The notes beneath the pieces are model-generated. The model was given only the letters and a program-made list of their open reading frames with translations. It searched no databases and was not told the DNA's origin. DNA of 64,000 nt, from positions 186,001 through 250,000 of the forward strand of contig NW_020312414.1 in NCBI RefSeq assembly GCF_002999335.1, in the 5' to 3' direction. The position numbers and the translations under genes are program-made. Source of the stretch: Cyclospora cayetanensis. Its lineage: Eukaryota > Apicomplexa > Conoidasida > Eucoccidiorida > Eimeriidae. Position 1 is the stretch's first letter. Each line of letters opens with the position of its first letter. Positions 22,827 through 35,086 of this stretch are shown here, one piece after another.

Positions 22827-25800
22827 GTTGTTCGTATTTCCGTCCTGCTGTCTTTTATGCCTCCAGCACAATGCAAAGCTCCGCCAGATACAGAAGGAGG
22901 AGTACACCTGATATACGCAGGGGTATTTTCGGCCAATGCAGAGTTCTGTAGGACACAGCCCTTGGAGCTTGCAGACAGCTGAACATCGAGAGGCTGCCTC
23001 TCATGAATGCAGCAGCCCCGGAAAGCAATTTAGCACAAAAGGCTTCAGCCAACGACAGTAGAGGGCAGGCTCTCTTAATTCAACGATAGGGGCGTGCATG
23101 CAGAGGGACAGCGATAGAGGAACGAAGCACGAAGGGCCAGCCATCCCTTGCTCGTGTCTCTCCCTCTATACGCTAAAGTATACACAACGAATGCGAGGTT
23201 TTAGAGCTGTGCAAGGCAATACGATTAAAAAAGAGGATGAGAAAACTCGTAAATTGGGATGTACTTGCTAAGCCAATAAAACGTAGTGCAGGTTGTCCAT
23301 TGGAAGCTGCGTCTCTATTGACCACGATGCATGACAATCTGCGGAAATAACATTCAAAGACGCTACCCTAGATACCGTTATGACGGGATCGGTGAGAAAG
23401 AGACATCATATAGAATATTTCTAGCAATGCCTGCATTCTTCCTTGTAGACTGTGCTGCACACTAGCTGTACCGTAGCAGCCCCTGCCTACTGTGTCTCCG
23501 TCCACCTGTACAGCTTTTGCTTCAGATACTTTAACATGCGAACCCCCACTACGAAGGGAGGAGAGTAAATTAAAGTAGCAGGGAACACTGCCAAATTTGC
23601 TGTTGAGGATGGATTGATGCAAACCGTTGTGGCCCAGGCAAGTATGGACCATTGGTCCTGAAATCCCACACGGTGATGTACGCTACAAAGGGTGTTGTAT
23701 AGTCGAAGAGCGCTCCAAAGGCGCCAAGATCATTAGCTTTGTATTAAACAAAGCCATTTCAAGTGTATAGGCACCTACATGTAAACTATCGATCGTGCCC
23801 GTTTGAGGATAGGAGGCTGCCTCCTAGTGCTGCATTTCAGACATCTCCTCATGCGCCGAGACAGCTCCTATAATTCTGGAAGCAAACAAGCGGAGTGCAG
23901 CTAGGTATAATGGCTCCACAGCACGTGAGTAGGTCTAGGGGCACCGGTTTTTGACCACTCGGAAGCATCGCCTCGTAGGCCGTTTGACAAACAACACGCA
24001 CATGATTCGGGGGTGAATGTAGCCCCCAGGAATGAAAGCTCAGTCACCAGTCATTGCAACCTGGTGAGAGCGTATCACTACTTGCCCTTTCTGGAGCCCG
24101 TTTCGGCAATTACGTAAGTGGCCTTCTTACGCTGCAAGTGTACCCGTGGGCAATGTAGTGGGTTACTAACGAGAGTGTAGTATTAAGTCGATTTTTACCA
24201 TGAGAGGAAGCACACGCGGACTAAGAATCCTACGGAAAATGTCCATTGGTGAATCAAAAATGAAACAATAGAGGCCTATAGAAGCAAACTAAATAGGGAC
24301 ATCTCGTTAGACATCTTCCTATACTACATACACAGGCATTTGTAGGAAGACTACAGCAACAAAGCCTCGTCAGGGACCATCTGCTCCGACATGCGACTTG
24401 CTCCTCGTAATCTAACGCCAGTAAACAGGGTGCTAGTCTAGTTCAGCAAAGGCTTCAAGGCCTTACTGCTCCTGGCCTGATGCTGCTGCGGTACGAATCA
24501 GGATAGCCGGTAGGCAGCTGTCATTCTGCCTACACCCGCAAAGTTCCCATCGTTTTCCTTCCTGCTGAGCGGCCCTGCGGGGGGTGTGTAACCAGAAACA
24601 AATTCCTCTCAGGGTAGGGATCTCTCCTGCTTCACATTGTTTGCATGCCTATCTGGCCAGGAAGCGCCGAGCCTAACAAAGAGCCGAAAGATTCACCAAG
24701 CAAAACAGCTTCAGTGGAATGCCAGCATGGAAATGCTGCAAGAAGCAGGCAGCCAATCTACCAGCGACACTACTGAGACAAGCCAATCATAAGCTGCAGC
24801 AGTGGGCCTGAGCACTGTGCTGGGTTGAGGCTTGCCTTCTATCACAGCCTCGGAGTGACTCATCATCGCCGCTGCATATGGCAAGTCGTACGCCAAATCT
24901 GCAGGCACCAGGCACATAAGCTCTAAGCCCCTAAAGAACCTATACGGAAGCCGCCGTTGTACCATAGTGTGAAAGATGCTGTTATATAGCGGAACCGCGC
25001 CTCACAGGCACTTTTAGCGTTGCTCGCGAATGCAGCATTCCGCTGCTGCAGCAAATGCTCTACGGCACAGTCCTGCTGCTGCTGCTGCTCGGGCACCTCT
25101 TTGATGTCATCGCCTGAGCAGACAGCAGCGCACCGAAAGCGGCAGCAGGGCTACTCACCCTCGCAATGCTACTTGCAGTCATAGGCGCAAGCAACACCAC
25201 AGCGCACAGCCTACACAGCTGCCGCATGCTTCAAGGAGAGAACAAGCGAATAAAGAAGGTGGCTTCCGAGAGAAATACACAGCAAACTAAGCAGAGCGCT
25301 CCAAAGGATTCAGTAGCTTAATTCTGCCTTTCATTTCCCAGACGGAAAGCCACACCAAAGCGCCTGTCTCTGCTGCTACTGCGCCGCGTTAATTGCCTAT
25401 TTTAAAAATTCACGGGCTTCCTGTTACGGCCAAGTGGCCGAAAAGCAAAAAACTGCAGCATTTGCTGTTGCCCTAGCAACAGCGCATGCCGCATCCTCGG
25501 CAATAGCAGCAACAGCAGCTTCTGCTGCCAGTGCTGCAGCTACTCGGTCTAACAGTGCAGGCTCGTGGCACAAACGGGCACCAAGGCGTATAAGCAAATA
25601 GCACAGTTGAACATCCCAGCTGACCGCTCTCTGTAAAACAATTTTTGATACATGAATATACAAAAACCTGCTGAAAAGCAGGAGCACTGCAGTGCTGCTG
25701 ATGCAGTGCGCTTGTTGGTAATACTTTACTGCGGCACGCCTACCCAGACCGAAGTCAACCTCCGCCCCTTCCCTCCCCTACAGAGGCGGCAGCAGCAAAG

Positions 25801-25893
25801 CAACACGCGCGTCTCAGAAGCTAAGGCGCTCACCGGCAGAAGTGCCAAATCCGTCCAGAGCAAACGTAGCACCAGCTGCCTCTGCTGCAGCAA
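22827..25893. other. Intergenic region, no supported gene
   Basis: Lies between the heads and tails of two minus-strand genes. A minus-strand ORF at 24965-24711 (84 aa) and Ala-rich minus-strand text at 25687-25424 were considered. Neither has family similarity or phase-consistent partners. CTG/CAG-rich stretches near 25060-25120 and 25490-25560 suggest decayed low-complexity coding sequence or 3' UTR of the GRASP gene. Confidence 0.5.
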
Positions 25894-28354
25894 TCACAGC
25901 CAACAGACTGAGCGGTCCCATAGCGAAGAACGATTGGCCTTATGGACGCGTTCCTTCAACTCAGGCCTCATTGAACCAGACTTGCAACACGTGCACACGC
26001 CAAGCCAAGAAAGGCATATGGAGATCGATACAGTGCTCCAAACCGCCTCACCGTTGGGTGATACATTTGCCCCCTTAACAAGAGGAGCACCCCAGGTGGC
26101 GCCTGCAAAGGTGGGATCCCTTAGAGGAGAATTGGTGGTGGGAAGGAGCAAACAAGACGCCAGCACGTCTGTAGTGGGGTCTGGAACATCCAGCGGGGGG
26201 CTCATGCGCAAACCTGCCGCTACTGCCGCTGCTGCTGTTGAAGTGCCCTGCGGGAAAGCAAAGGTGGCTGGCATACGACGACGTGTATAAAAACACGAAG
26301 ATGAAGGCACGATCCACACTTTGAGCTCCGCCGCAAAATGGGGTGCCTTTCCTTTGTTTTGGTCGGCAAAGGAAAGCGAGTTGACGCAGCAGCGGCACCG
26401 TGGCAACACGCAAACAAGCAACAACCGCAGCAACTATCCAGCAGCTACGTTCATGCATACAGAAAACGCGGAAACAATCTCCGTCAACCAACACACACGG
26501 ACGTACCGCCGTCTGGAGCTGTTGCTGTTGCTGCTGCTGCTGCTGTTGAAGCTGCTGGTGTTGAAGCTGCTGGTGCTGAGGCGGCTGCATTTCCTGCAGG
26601 AGGTGTGTGGGGACTTCGCGTGTCTGGGGAGGCGCTGATGTGCTCGGCACTGCCGCTGCTGCCACCGCTGCTGCTGTCCGTACATCTGCATCGTCCTTTG
26701 CTGCTCTCGAGAAGGGAACTCGATGCAGAAAGCCAGATCCCACATCACAGCCGAGGCTGCAGCAGACAAGTAGCACACGTGGCCCCCTCTCCAGGAGGTA
26801 CAGCCGGAGCAGAGCTAGAAAACTCCTACTCCACGAAGCCCCCGCCAACATTTGCAGGCGCACGGAGCTTCTACCGGGGAACGAAACACTCAGCACGGCA
26901 GCAAAGCTTAGGGAGCAACTAAGGAGACGAACCATCCTTCTCCCCCCCAGTTATCGCAGGGTTGCAGGACTAAGCGCCGGACTCTCTCTGTGTCCTTGTT
27001 GAACACAAAGAGAGTCAAAGAAGACCCCATGTGCTCCTCTGCAGCCATTATGAGATCTGAAACGCCACGGTAGGCTCCCTGCGCAGAAAACAAGAAACAG
27101 ACAAAATGCAGCGGAGCGAATGCTGAGGAGGGAGGGGTGAGTCGAAGGCCGCGGGGAGACGTGAATAGGGCAGACAGGGCAGACACAGGGGCTATAAAGC
27201 GGAGGCGGCGTCCTATGGAGAGGAGGCAGCAGACAAAAGGCAACAGCTCAGCTGTAGGCACCAAGTGCCATACCTTTTCGTCACCCAGGATGTAGTCCGA
27301 TCCTTCCTGCAGATTGGCCTTTTGAGCTGGAGAGGCATCGAGAACTCCTAAAACTCGAAGAGGCGATGACAGCGCCTCTTCGAAAGGACAATACTGCAGA
27401 GAAACGCCTAGCAAAACCAGGGACGAAGCCGCACGAGCCGGTTGCACGTAGACCTCTGAGAAGACACAAACCGCAAAAACACTAGGCCCAAACACGCTGA
27501 GGCAGCAGCATGGGCGAAGGGGGGGCCCCCCAAGTACCGGGATGAGGCAACACGTCTACATGAGACACAAGAGACACATGAGGTCGATGAGAGGAGGCAA
27601 CCCGAAAGCGTAAATCCTGCACCCTTGCAGCTCCCACCGCGATTCATCCTGTGACGTGCGTTGTAAACGGTTAGCCTCATGGGCCGTCCCTCCGCGGCGT
27701 CGATGCGCTTCAGCACCGATTGCACAGAAACCTGGCAAGAGAGGCAGCAATAATTGAATTGGCTGTGTCTGTTAGCGTCAGCATAGAGCGCACGGAGGCA
27801 TAGGATCGGTGCAAAAGCCTCTGAAAGCCACTATGGGATTTCGGGGATAGAGAGGCATTCGCCCTCATGTATACATGAATACATGAGGGCGCACTACGAT
27901 TCAGGGATTGAGGCTTGTAGGGAAAAAAAGTACGGACGTCTGGACTACACAGGGATTCATTTTCTATTTGTATGATGAAATCGAAGAAGAGCTCGAAGTC
28001 TGCTGTCTCCGCGGGGGTCCCAGGCTGTATCCGCAGCACGCGGAAGCCTGCAGAATCAAGAGATGCGGCAATTGCATACCAGAGAAAGTGATCAACGAGC
28101 ACATAGACGGCTGCGAAGATGCAGAGGCGGCGATTCGTGGATGGACAGGTGGCGAAATGCCATGAACATAAAGACTTGCACATACACCGCCGGGACGGGG
28201 GGAGAGGGAAACGAGGGGTGGGGGGAAAGACACGAAGATATTACAGTATAAGGTGAAAACTCAAGCAACAGCTTCAACAGCAACAGCAGGAGCGTCCGTA
28301 TTGCTCATAGTAGAAGGGCTTACCCGCTTCCCCCGTTGGTGCGGCGTTGCCCAT
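25894..28354 (-). CDS. GRASP: GRASP55/65 family Golgi reassembly-stacking protein
   Basis: Tethers Golgi cisternae through tandem PDZ-like domains on the cytosolic face. Seven exons, every junction in phase: 28354-28324, 28047-27938, 27731-27638, 27455-27274, 27078-26933, 26756-26507, 26247-25894; about 388 residues. The start MGNAAPTGEA gives Gly2 and Asn3, suited to N-myristoylation as in known GRASPs. PDZ1 holds GFRVLRIQPGTPAE, FFDFIIQIENESL and a LLGVSLQYCPFEEA strand. PDZ2 holds VLGVLDASPAQKANL, SDYILGDEKVW, LTLFVFNKDTERVRR, NWGGEG, then LGCDVGSGFLHRVP, matching the family's [20 protein letters not shown] end. The C-terminus is a Gln-rich then Pro/Thr-rich tail replacing the usual Ser/Pro tail. 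The last exon is the least certain. The family call is very secure. Confidence 0.92.
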
Positions 28355-31114
28355 TCTTTCCTCGCTGCAGAGAAGTCGATGCCTCAGTTGCTGGTCCCTT
28401 TGCTGCTGATGGACTACAGCAACAGCATCTGATTAGTTGTGCCTTTACTGCAATTGCACAAGGGGCTGCGTTTCTGCTGCTTCCACGTGCGTGTCCGAAT
28501 CGAAACATAAGCTATTGCAGGCGTTCTGTCATTTCACTTCACACATCGGGGGCCCTTGGCGTTGCGGGGGCCGATTACGCCAATAGCGTCCTTGCAGGTA
28601 ATAATGCCAGTGTTCCCGATGCAGAAGGGGACTCGAACTGCACCATACTAAGCCAGCAGCTGCCGTAGTGATGAGAAAATGCCGCGGCTCCTGGCGCTCG
28701 TACTACAAGTACAGATACGGAACGAATTACCGCTGCTGACGCATAGAGGACAAGAGCCCCTCATTGATCCTTCTGGCAAGAACGATTTCATCGAATGCCA
28801 TCAACTAAACCCGCTCCTAGCTGCGCTCTGCAATCGGCCGCAGGATCGAGCTGGTGCCGCCGCGGCTGCTAGGCGAGTCCGCCTTGTAGCAGCTCCAGCA
28901 CCCTGTGCAGTGACTTGCTTCCCTCGATGCTTCTGCCTGCGTAAACATACATAAATATCGCTCAAATCTGGATTTCCTAGTCTACAGCGGCAGAAATTTC
29001 TGTTCGCTTGCGTTTTACCTCTCGGTGGGGAGCCCGTTTTTTGCTGGGCAACCTGTCTACTGCTGCAGGCATGCCAACGGTTTAGGCCAGCGTCAAGCGA
29101 ACAAGTGCACCAACATTATCGGTTCTTTATAAATTAGAAGAGTTCCCTGTGTCTTGTCCTTGGTGCAGACAAAAGCTTGCTGTTCTATCACCAACGCAAT
29201 GCAGTCTGCAGCGGAAGCACATATGGCAGCAGGAACCCAAAAGGTAGCAATAGATTTCCGCGATTGTGGGTGTGGGGGACAGGTTTTATTGTAAGGCAGA
29301 ACACAGGCACTATCGGAAGCTGGGATATTCAAATGGCCTTTGGTTTACTCACACGCATGTGCGCCGTGTACTGCACGCTCAACGCCGGTGATCTGCATTT
29401 GGCGCCCCCTACGAAATATTGGAGCTTAGCACTACCTGTACTTGCATGCTTTTGCACTGTCTGTACACTCGAGATATGTTTGTCAGGCATTTAGTTCGAG
29501 TTCGATTTACTAGCAGCCGCGAGCACTGACCTAGCTTCAGGGATGCCCGAATGCGAGGTACGGTCCACCGCTTCGCAATGCTTCGACCTTCGATTTGGGA
29601 GGCCTGATCTCGAGGCGATAAGTTCCTTAAAATCCTCGATATGGATGTGCGTATGGACTGGGAACACTGTGCTAATTAGTGACACTCTTATAGTACGGTC
29701 CACCGTTACGTGAGAACGTATCAGCATGTTAATGGATGCAGAGCTTTCGTATGAATGACGTGCTATCTAACAGAGACTCTCCCTTTGGGAGATCTAGGAT
29801 AGCCTCTTACAACGACAGGGGGATTATTAGAGAGCTGCGGCAGAGCTACAGAAGGGGTGCAACCTGTCGGATCGGCAGCACACCCGGTAGTTGACGAGTT
29901 TGATAGTTAAACAAAAGCTCCTCCACACAAGTTCTGAAGACCCATAACACCGTGAAGTGAAACCGAATAGCATTCTTTTTCAGCCGAGAAGCATGTAATA
30001 GTGGGGTGCTTTTCCAGGGCAATAAGCCTGAGGCACCATGCATGAGTGTTAGCCACATCTGGATGGTCAAGGAGCGGGAGGGTGGAGGTCCCTCATATTT
30101 CGCTCTGATAGCAACCTTTGCTCCCACAAGTTCTAAATTTAGTTGCTACCGTTATCTGGGATTCGCCAGCTAGTAGCATTCCTGCCGCAACCCCGCAATC
30201 GTTGTTTCTTTTTGTTGGGGGTGCAAAAGGTTCCACACGAACTGAGCTCATCATACGCAGTATTTTGCAACTTCTTTATCCTGACTTGCGCCCCGAAACG
30301 TTACAAACAAATGGTGCTCAGAATAGCGGGCCCAGCAAGACGTTGCATCGTGCTTCTATAGATGTATATTTTGCGGAATCTCGACCGACTGCCCTGCCTC
30401 TGCGCACACACTATTTGGCGAACAGCGGGGTCAAATTGAAACGGTGAGAACGAGTGCCATGTGTATTTGTGCTACGTCGCTATGTGCAACTAGAAGTGTT
30501 GCAGAAACGGTATAGGTAGCGTTCCTTTTTACCCGCATGTCGCAACTCAAGGGTTGCGGACAAGTTGGTGAAATCGGGCAAAAAAGGGTATTTAAAAGCT
30601 TTCTCCTTTCCCTTCATACTAGGTCGAGGTTAATAGGGTGTCGTTGTGGAGATTGTGGGACCCAGCGCTACCCGTGGCTCTGTCCAAGCAAACCGAGCCA
30701 TGTGAAGCTCATCCAAGTTGTCGCACTCCCAGCTGCCCTTAAATGTGCAACAACCAAAACATGATGCCGGATCTAAAGTAAGACTGCCGAGACTGAAGCA
30801 TTCCTTTTGCAACTCACCATGCGATAAACTCGCGCTCCTCTTGGGTCGTGTCTTCGCACAGAACAGCACAGACATACACTCAAATGTCCACTAGGTTGAG
30901 AATAGTGCTGACAAGTCTTGAATTGACTTTGACTTGGAACAGTTGTGTGTGCGATGGTAATTTATAGCTGAGCGCGGTCCTGCATCCAGGTCACCGGGAG
31001 CTCTACAGGGGGGCCCCCTCCGCCCGCCTTTGGGGGCCCCCCAGCCACTGCGCTATTTCAGCGAAGGCGAATCGACACCGATTCTTCTTCCATGCTCAGA
31101 ACTCGGCTCTTCTA
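28355..31114. other. Divergent intergenic region between GRASP (-) and the Rab3GAP2-like gene (+)
   Basis: About 2.7 kb that should contain both promoters. A plus-strand ORF at 28336-28668 overlaps the GRASP first exon in antisense and shows no family similarity. The 13-mer GTACGGTCCACCG occurs twice (29558-29570 and 29693-29705). A G/C palindrome pair lies at 31008-31042. No RNA gene recognised. Confidence 0.5.
31008..31042. other. G/C palindromic inverted repeat
   Basis: GGGGGGCCCCC (31008-31018) and GGGGGCCCCCC (31032-31042) are exact reverse complements 13 nt apart, about 75 bp before the earliest ATG of the next gene. Each arm is also nearly self-complementary. Confidence 0.8.
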
Positions 31115-34100
31115 TTGGTTGTTCCCAGGGAAGCGAATAATGGCCCTGCCTCTTTGAAGAAACTGCACCTGAAGCCCGCTACGCAAGACATCGGCTCCGC
31201 AGGAGCAGCGATGGGTGGCACACGACTCCTGAGGCTGCACAGGCTAAGCTCGCAGACGCTGCCTCAAAGCTCAGGATCAGAGGCCTCATTAGTGCTCACG
31301 GCAGGCGCAGCAGCACAGGAGGAGCCCGCCGGAGTAGCACATGACTCTGCACAAGTAGAAGCAGCGGCAGGAGCAGCAGGCCTTTTCGGAGGCGGTTCAG
31401 CAGCGCCTGACTGTGCTGCAGTGTACATACTGCCTCACTGCATCGACAGTCCCACGAACTTCCCATCAGATGGGGGCCATCTCGCAGAGGCACTGGCAGG
31501 AGCCCCGCTCTCAGAAGAGACACAATCGTACATTCCAGCAGTACGTACACGCACACCTTGTAGCCTCAGCTGTTGCTCCGTCTGCATTACACAGGGAAAG
31601 AGCAGCAGCGGCTGCTGCAGGGAAGGTCACAGCGTCTACCTGTGTGTCCATCTGCCGAACGAGCGCGGACTGCGCTGCATGCGCTGGAATGGAGCTATCC
31701 AGCAGAACGAGAATGATCAAGCACAGCTGAGCCATAGCTGGCGAGTGGAAATGCCTGAACAGCTGGGAAAGGCCTCTGTGGCTTGCGTGGTAGGCTCTCC
31801 TCTTCAAGTAGCCAGAAATCCAACACGCCGTGGAGCTAGCCGTAGTTCAAGATTCCGTATTTGCGGATGTATCCATCATGAAAGCTTCTATGGTGTCTGC
31901 AGCGTTGGCTTGAACTGGAACGGGGACATCTGGGTTTGCTCATAGGTACAGTCAGGTAGGGCCCCTTTTTTCTTGCCAGCTGCTATTGATCTGGATATTC
32001 GTGGTGCTGTTGTTGCTGCTGGTGGTGGTGTAAGCGCTGCTGCTGCTCTTACAGTGTTTTCTTGGCGCTGTGCGCGCCGCTGCTGCAGCGGGACACTCTG
32101 TCTGTACACCTGGGGAGGCGCAGCGTGCGTCTGTTGCTCTTGGCTGCCCCTCGCCATTCTGGACTTGCAGCTGGGCAGCCATAGCAATGGCTGTGCTTGC
32201 TGCTCCACGTGCATGCGTGGCGAGCACGTCCACAAGGACGCTTCTCTGCTGATGCTGCTGGCAGGCAGTCACCTTGCTACGATATCGGTGGCAGCCTTAC
32301 GGACAGCAGCTGCAGCAGCTCAGGAGAGAGCAGCTGCAAGCCGCATGACTAAGGGGTCGGCCCCCCCGCATGCAGTAGGAGAAGAGCAGAACATCCCCGC
32401 AGTCTTTGCCAGGCAAGCTCTCGCGGCTCACGGCCTGTCTCTTTTCGCCGCTGCTAATGGTGGTGATGGTCTGGCAGGAGCTGAATAGCGGTGTTGCTGC
32501 TGCGGCTAGGGGGCTTGTGGCTGCCCCAGGCACTTCTCAATGCGCATTTCTTCACGTGGAGTGCTCCTGGTACGGCCTTCTTGCGTCTCCTGCAGGCTCG
32601 ATGCCCGCGGATACACTGTGGGTGCTGCTGTATTCGTGGGAGCGGTAGCAGCTGTTGCTGCAGATCCCAGTCCTCCGACCGCGGCGGCAAGCAGGGAGCT
32701 CCGAGACACGCTCCAACTCCTGGAAGAAATGCCGCAGCAAGATGCAGGAGGATCGCAGCAACGGCGAAAAGAAGAAGAGGAACGCGGGGATGCTCGTGGG
32801 GAGGCTTTCTCTAGGGATTCTGACCCCGCTCACTCGTGTCGCCGGAGGACGCCTCCCTCTCTGGCGATCTCCAAAACGAGGCATCAGCGCTCCCCTTCCC
32901 CCCAGAGGAGGCCCTCCTCTCCGAGACCGTTGCCGCACCACGAGCAGCAGCTGGTGCTGGCCGCTGGAGCCAACCCCTTGTTGTCTCTGCACAGTCTCGT
33001 CTTGGCTGACAGCCAGGAGACGCCGCGCCTCACCTTCTTCGCCGTTAGTGCTGCTACCGCAGCTGGAAAGCTTGCTGCTGCCGCGGCTCGGGGGGCCCTC
33101 AGCCTCCTCATGCCACACACGGGAACACAGCAGCGCCAGCAAGAGCAACCCGCAAAAGAGGCGGCAAGGCGATCCAGGGGCACAGCAGAACCCCCCGTTA
33201 TTGGTGGGTCACGCGTATCTTCGATAAACGGGGACGAGGGGAAAGAAAAGGGAAGGGGTGGAGGAAGAGAGACGGGATAGTTGTGTTTCTTGCGCTGCTG
33301 TAAACGCTGACTTTGCGAGAAGATGCCTTCTCCTTCCCAAGTGTTACTCTTAGAGCCTCTGCATACTCGGGTGGTTGCCGCAGTGAACGCCCCCCTTTTA
33401 CAAAGCGGGTGGCATGACTCACAGCGAGAGGCCCTCTCCTTGCGCCCTTGCCCCTGGAACCCTTTTGTAGCGGCCCTCAGTGATAGCCTTGGCAGGGTGA
33501 GCAGAGACGCCTGTTCCTGCGCTGCTGCCTCTTTCTGTGCGCTTTCTGCTGTCGCTGGTGCCTCCTTGCGGGCTGCGCTACACATACAAGAGCGTCAGGT
33601 TACCGCAGCAGCCGCAGGAAATCGCGCCTTGCGGTTTGAGCCCATCAGGCTTGGCGCTTTGCATGCAGCGTATCTGACTGCTACCAATACACCCGCCGGC
33701 CGGTCTTCATTTCTAAGTGGTACGTGCCCCTCCCTAGGGGGGGCCGCTGCTTGGTGCTTGCGTAGGTGTCTATGATATCTGTGACGTCGCTACTACCTAT
33801 TTGGATGGTCAAGGGATACCGCACTGCGCAACTGGCTTGGTTGCGGCGCTTCCCTTTGAAGTGCACGTACAGCGAAGCGGCTGCTTCTGCTACAGCGACG
33901 CGGGCGGCACGACTAAGCGGGGGCTTGCTGGTTCTTGCTCCTAAGCGAGGTGACCCTCTGGCCTGTTTTATTACGGCCCCTGTGGCAGCCAAAACGTCCC
34001 CGCGTAGAAGCCCCTTACCTGTGCCCTCGGCATGCCCGAAGACACCATACTGCGGCTACTCAGTGTCTCTGTTGGGTGGCCCTGTCTGCAGCAGCAGCAG

Positions 34101-34593
34101 CACAGCAAGTCCTGTACCTACAGCAGACAGCGCTGCTGCGCCTGTTGTTGTTGCGCAGGAATGCTAGAACTTTTCTCGGGGGCATCGCAGGAACGGCTGG
34201 CCGTCGCGCTGAACGTACACCCGGATGCTCGCTTGTTGTCCTGCGCGGAACCAAGCACCTTCTGCTGCATGCACAGCAACACCTGTTGCTTCCTCTTAGA
34301 CCCACAGGGTCTCATTCTCGTGCGCTGGCCCTCGGGCCTTTAAATGCTGCGCTGTATAGACATCGCAGCGCCCAGCTTCCAGGGGTAGAGAGGCTGCTGG
34401 CAGCGCTTTGCAGGCGGATCAGCAGCTACACGGCTGCCTGAGAGCTTTTTCTAATAAACATGGGGTTTTTGGCATTTGGCCATTGCAGGGTCAGGTCAAA
34501 GCTGCTATCGAGCACAAGCCTTTTGTGCCGCAGCCACGCTCCCTCACTGCGGAAGCTCGAAGTGAACAAAGGGCCCTATTTCTCAGCAGTTGA
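31115..34593 (+). CDS. Rab3GAP regulatory subunit (RAB3GAP2) N-terminal-domain-like protein
   Basis: In animals the Rab3GAP1/2 pair acts on Rab3 and as a Rab18 exchange factor at the ER. The 3' half is well supported: an exon ending 33203, then 33342-33496 and 33766-about 34150, all in phase, then about 34160-34340 and a last exon 34489-34593. Matches, in family order: LVLAAGANPLL then FFAVSAATAAGKLAAAAARG (family: GSNPFTGFFY then a VALAVASKLTSAL helix); REALSLRPCPWNPFVAALSD then SLGRV (family: [20 protein letters not shown]); MVKGYRTAQLAWL (family: MWKGYRDAQIGWI); LLVLAPKRGDPLACF (family: LVIYAPRRGILEVW); CCFLLDPQGLILV (family: ICLVDPVSG). Upstream exons (31115-32490) are Ala-rich and uncertain, as is the start. 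The protein appears to end after the N-terminal propeller-like domain, whereas the animal protein is far longer. No catalytic Rab3GAP1 partner is in the window. Confidence 0.66.
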
Positions 34594-35086
34594 GCCGCTT
34601 CTCTACTGAGCTTGGCACATGCACAGTGACGCAGTGAGGCAACTACCTGCCAGCGCCAACGCCTGCCTCACTCACCTAGTAGTCTTTTGAGTTCACGAAA
34701 AGCCCCTCTCCTCGCAGAGGCCAGGGGCCCCTCAAGTGCAGAGGTAACAGTGCCACGTGGAAATCTCTGCGAAAGGAGGCAACTTCTGAACGTGCTCCTT
34801 CAATGGACCTTAAGTTTTAACGCGGCTAGTCGCCATCTCGCCCCCCCGTCCCCCCTCGAGGGCCTCTAGGGGCCCTGCCCATCGGTCATTGTCGGTGGCG
34901 TGGCAGCTTGGGGAGGCCCCCCGACAAGAGAGACAGGTTCCTGCAAGTTTTGCAGCTTTTTCCTTATTTTCGATCCATAAGGGGGCTTTCAGACCCCGAA
35001 GCTTTCGGGTATACGGCATCTAATTTCAGTGGATCGATAGCTTCCCAGGGGGCCAAGCCATTGCACAGACGGATGGACGGCTTGAA
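34594..35086. other. Intergenic spacer upstream of the P450 reductase gene
   Basis: About 490 bp. It contains GGGGCCCC-type palindromes near 34725 and 34867 and a C-rich run near 34850. No coding sequence supported. It probably holds the reductase promoter. Confidence 0.5.

Noticed and set aside
24711..24965. 84-aa minus-strand ORF
   Set aside because: No family similarity, no phase-linked neighbours, and low-information composition.
28336..28668. 110-aa plus-strand ORF overlapping the GRASP first exon
   Set aside because: Antisense to a well-supported exon and without recognisable similarity.
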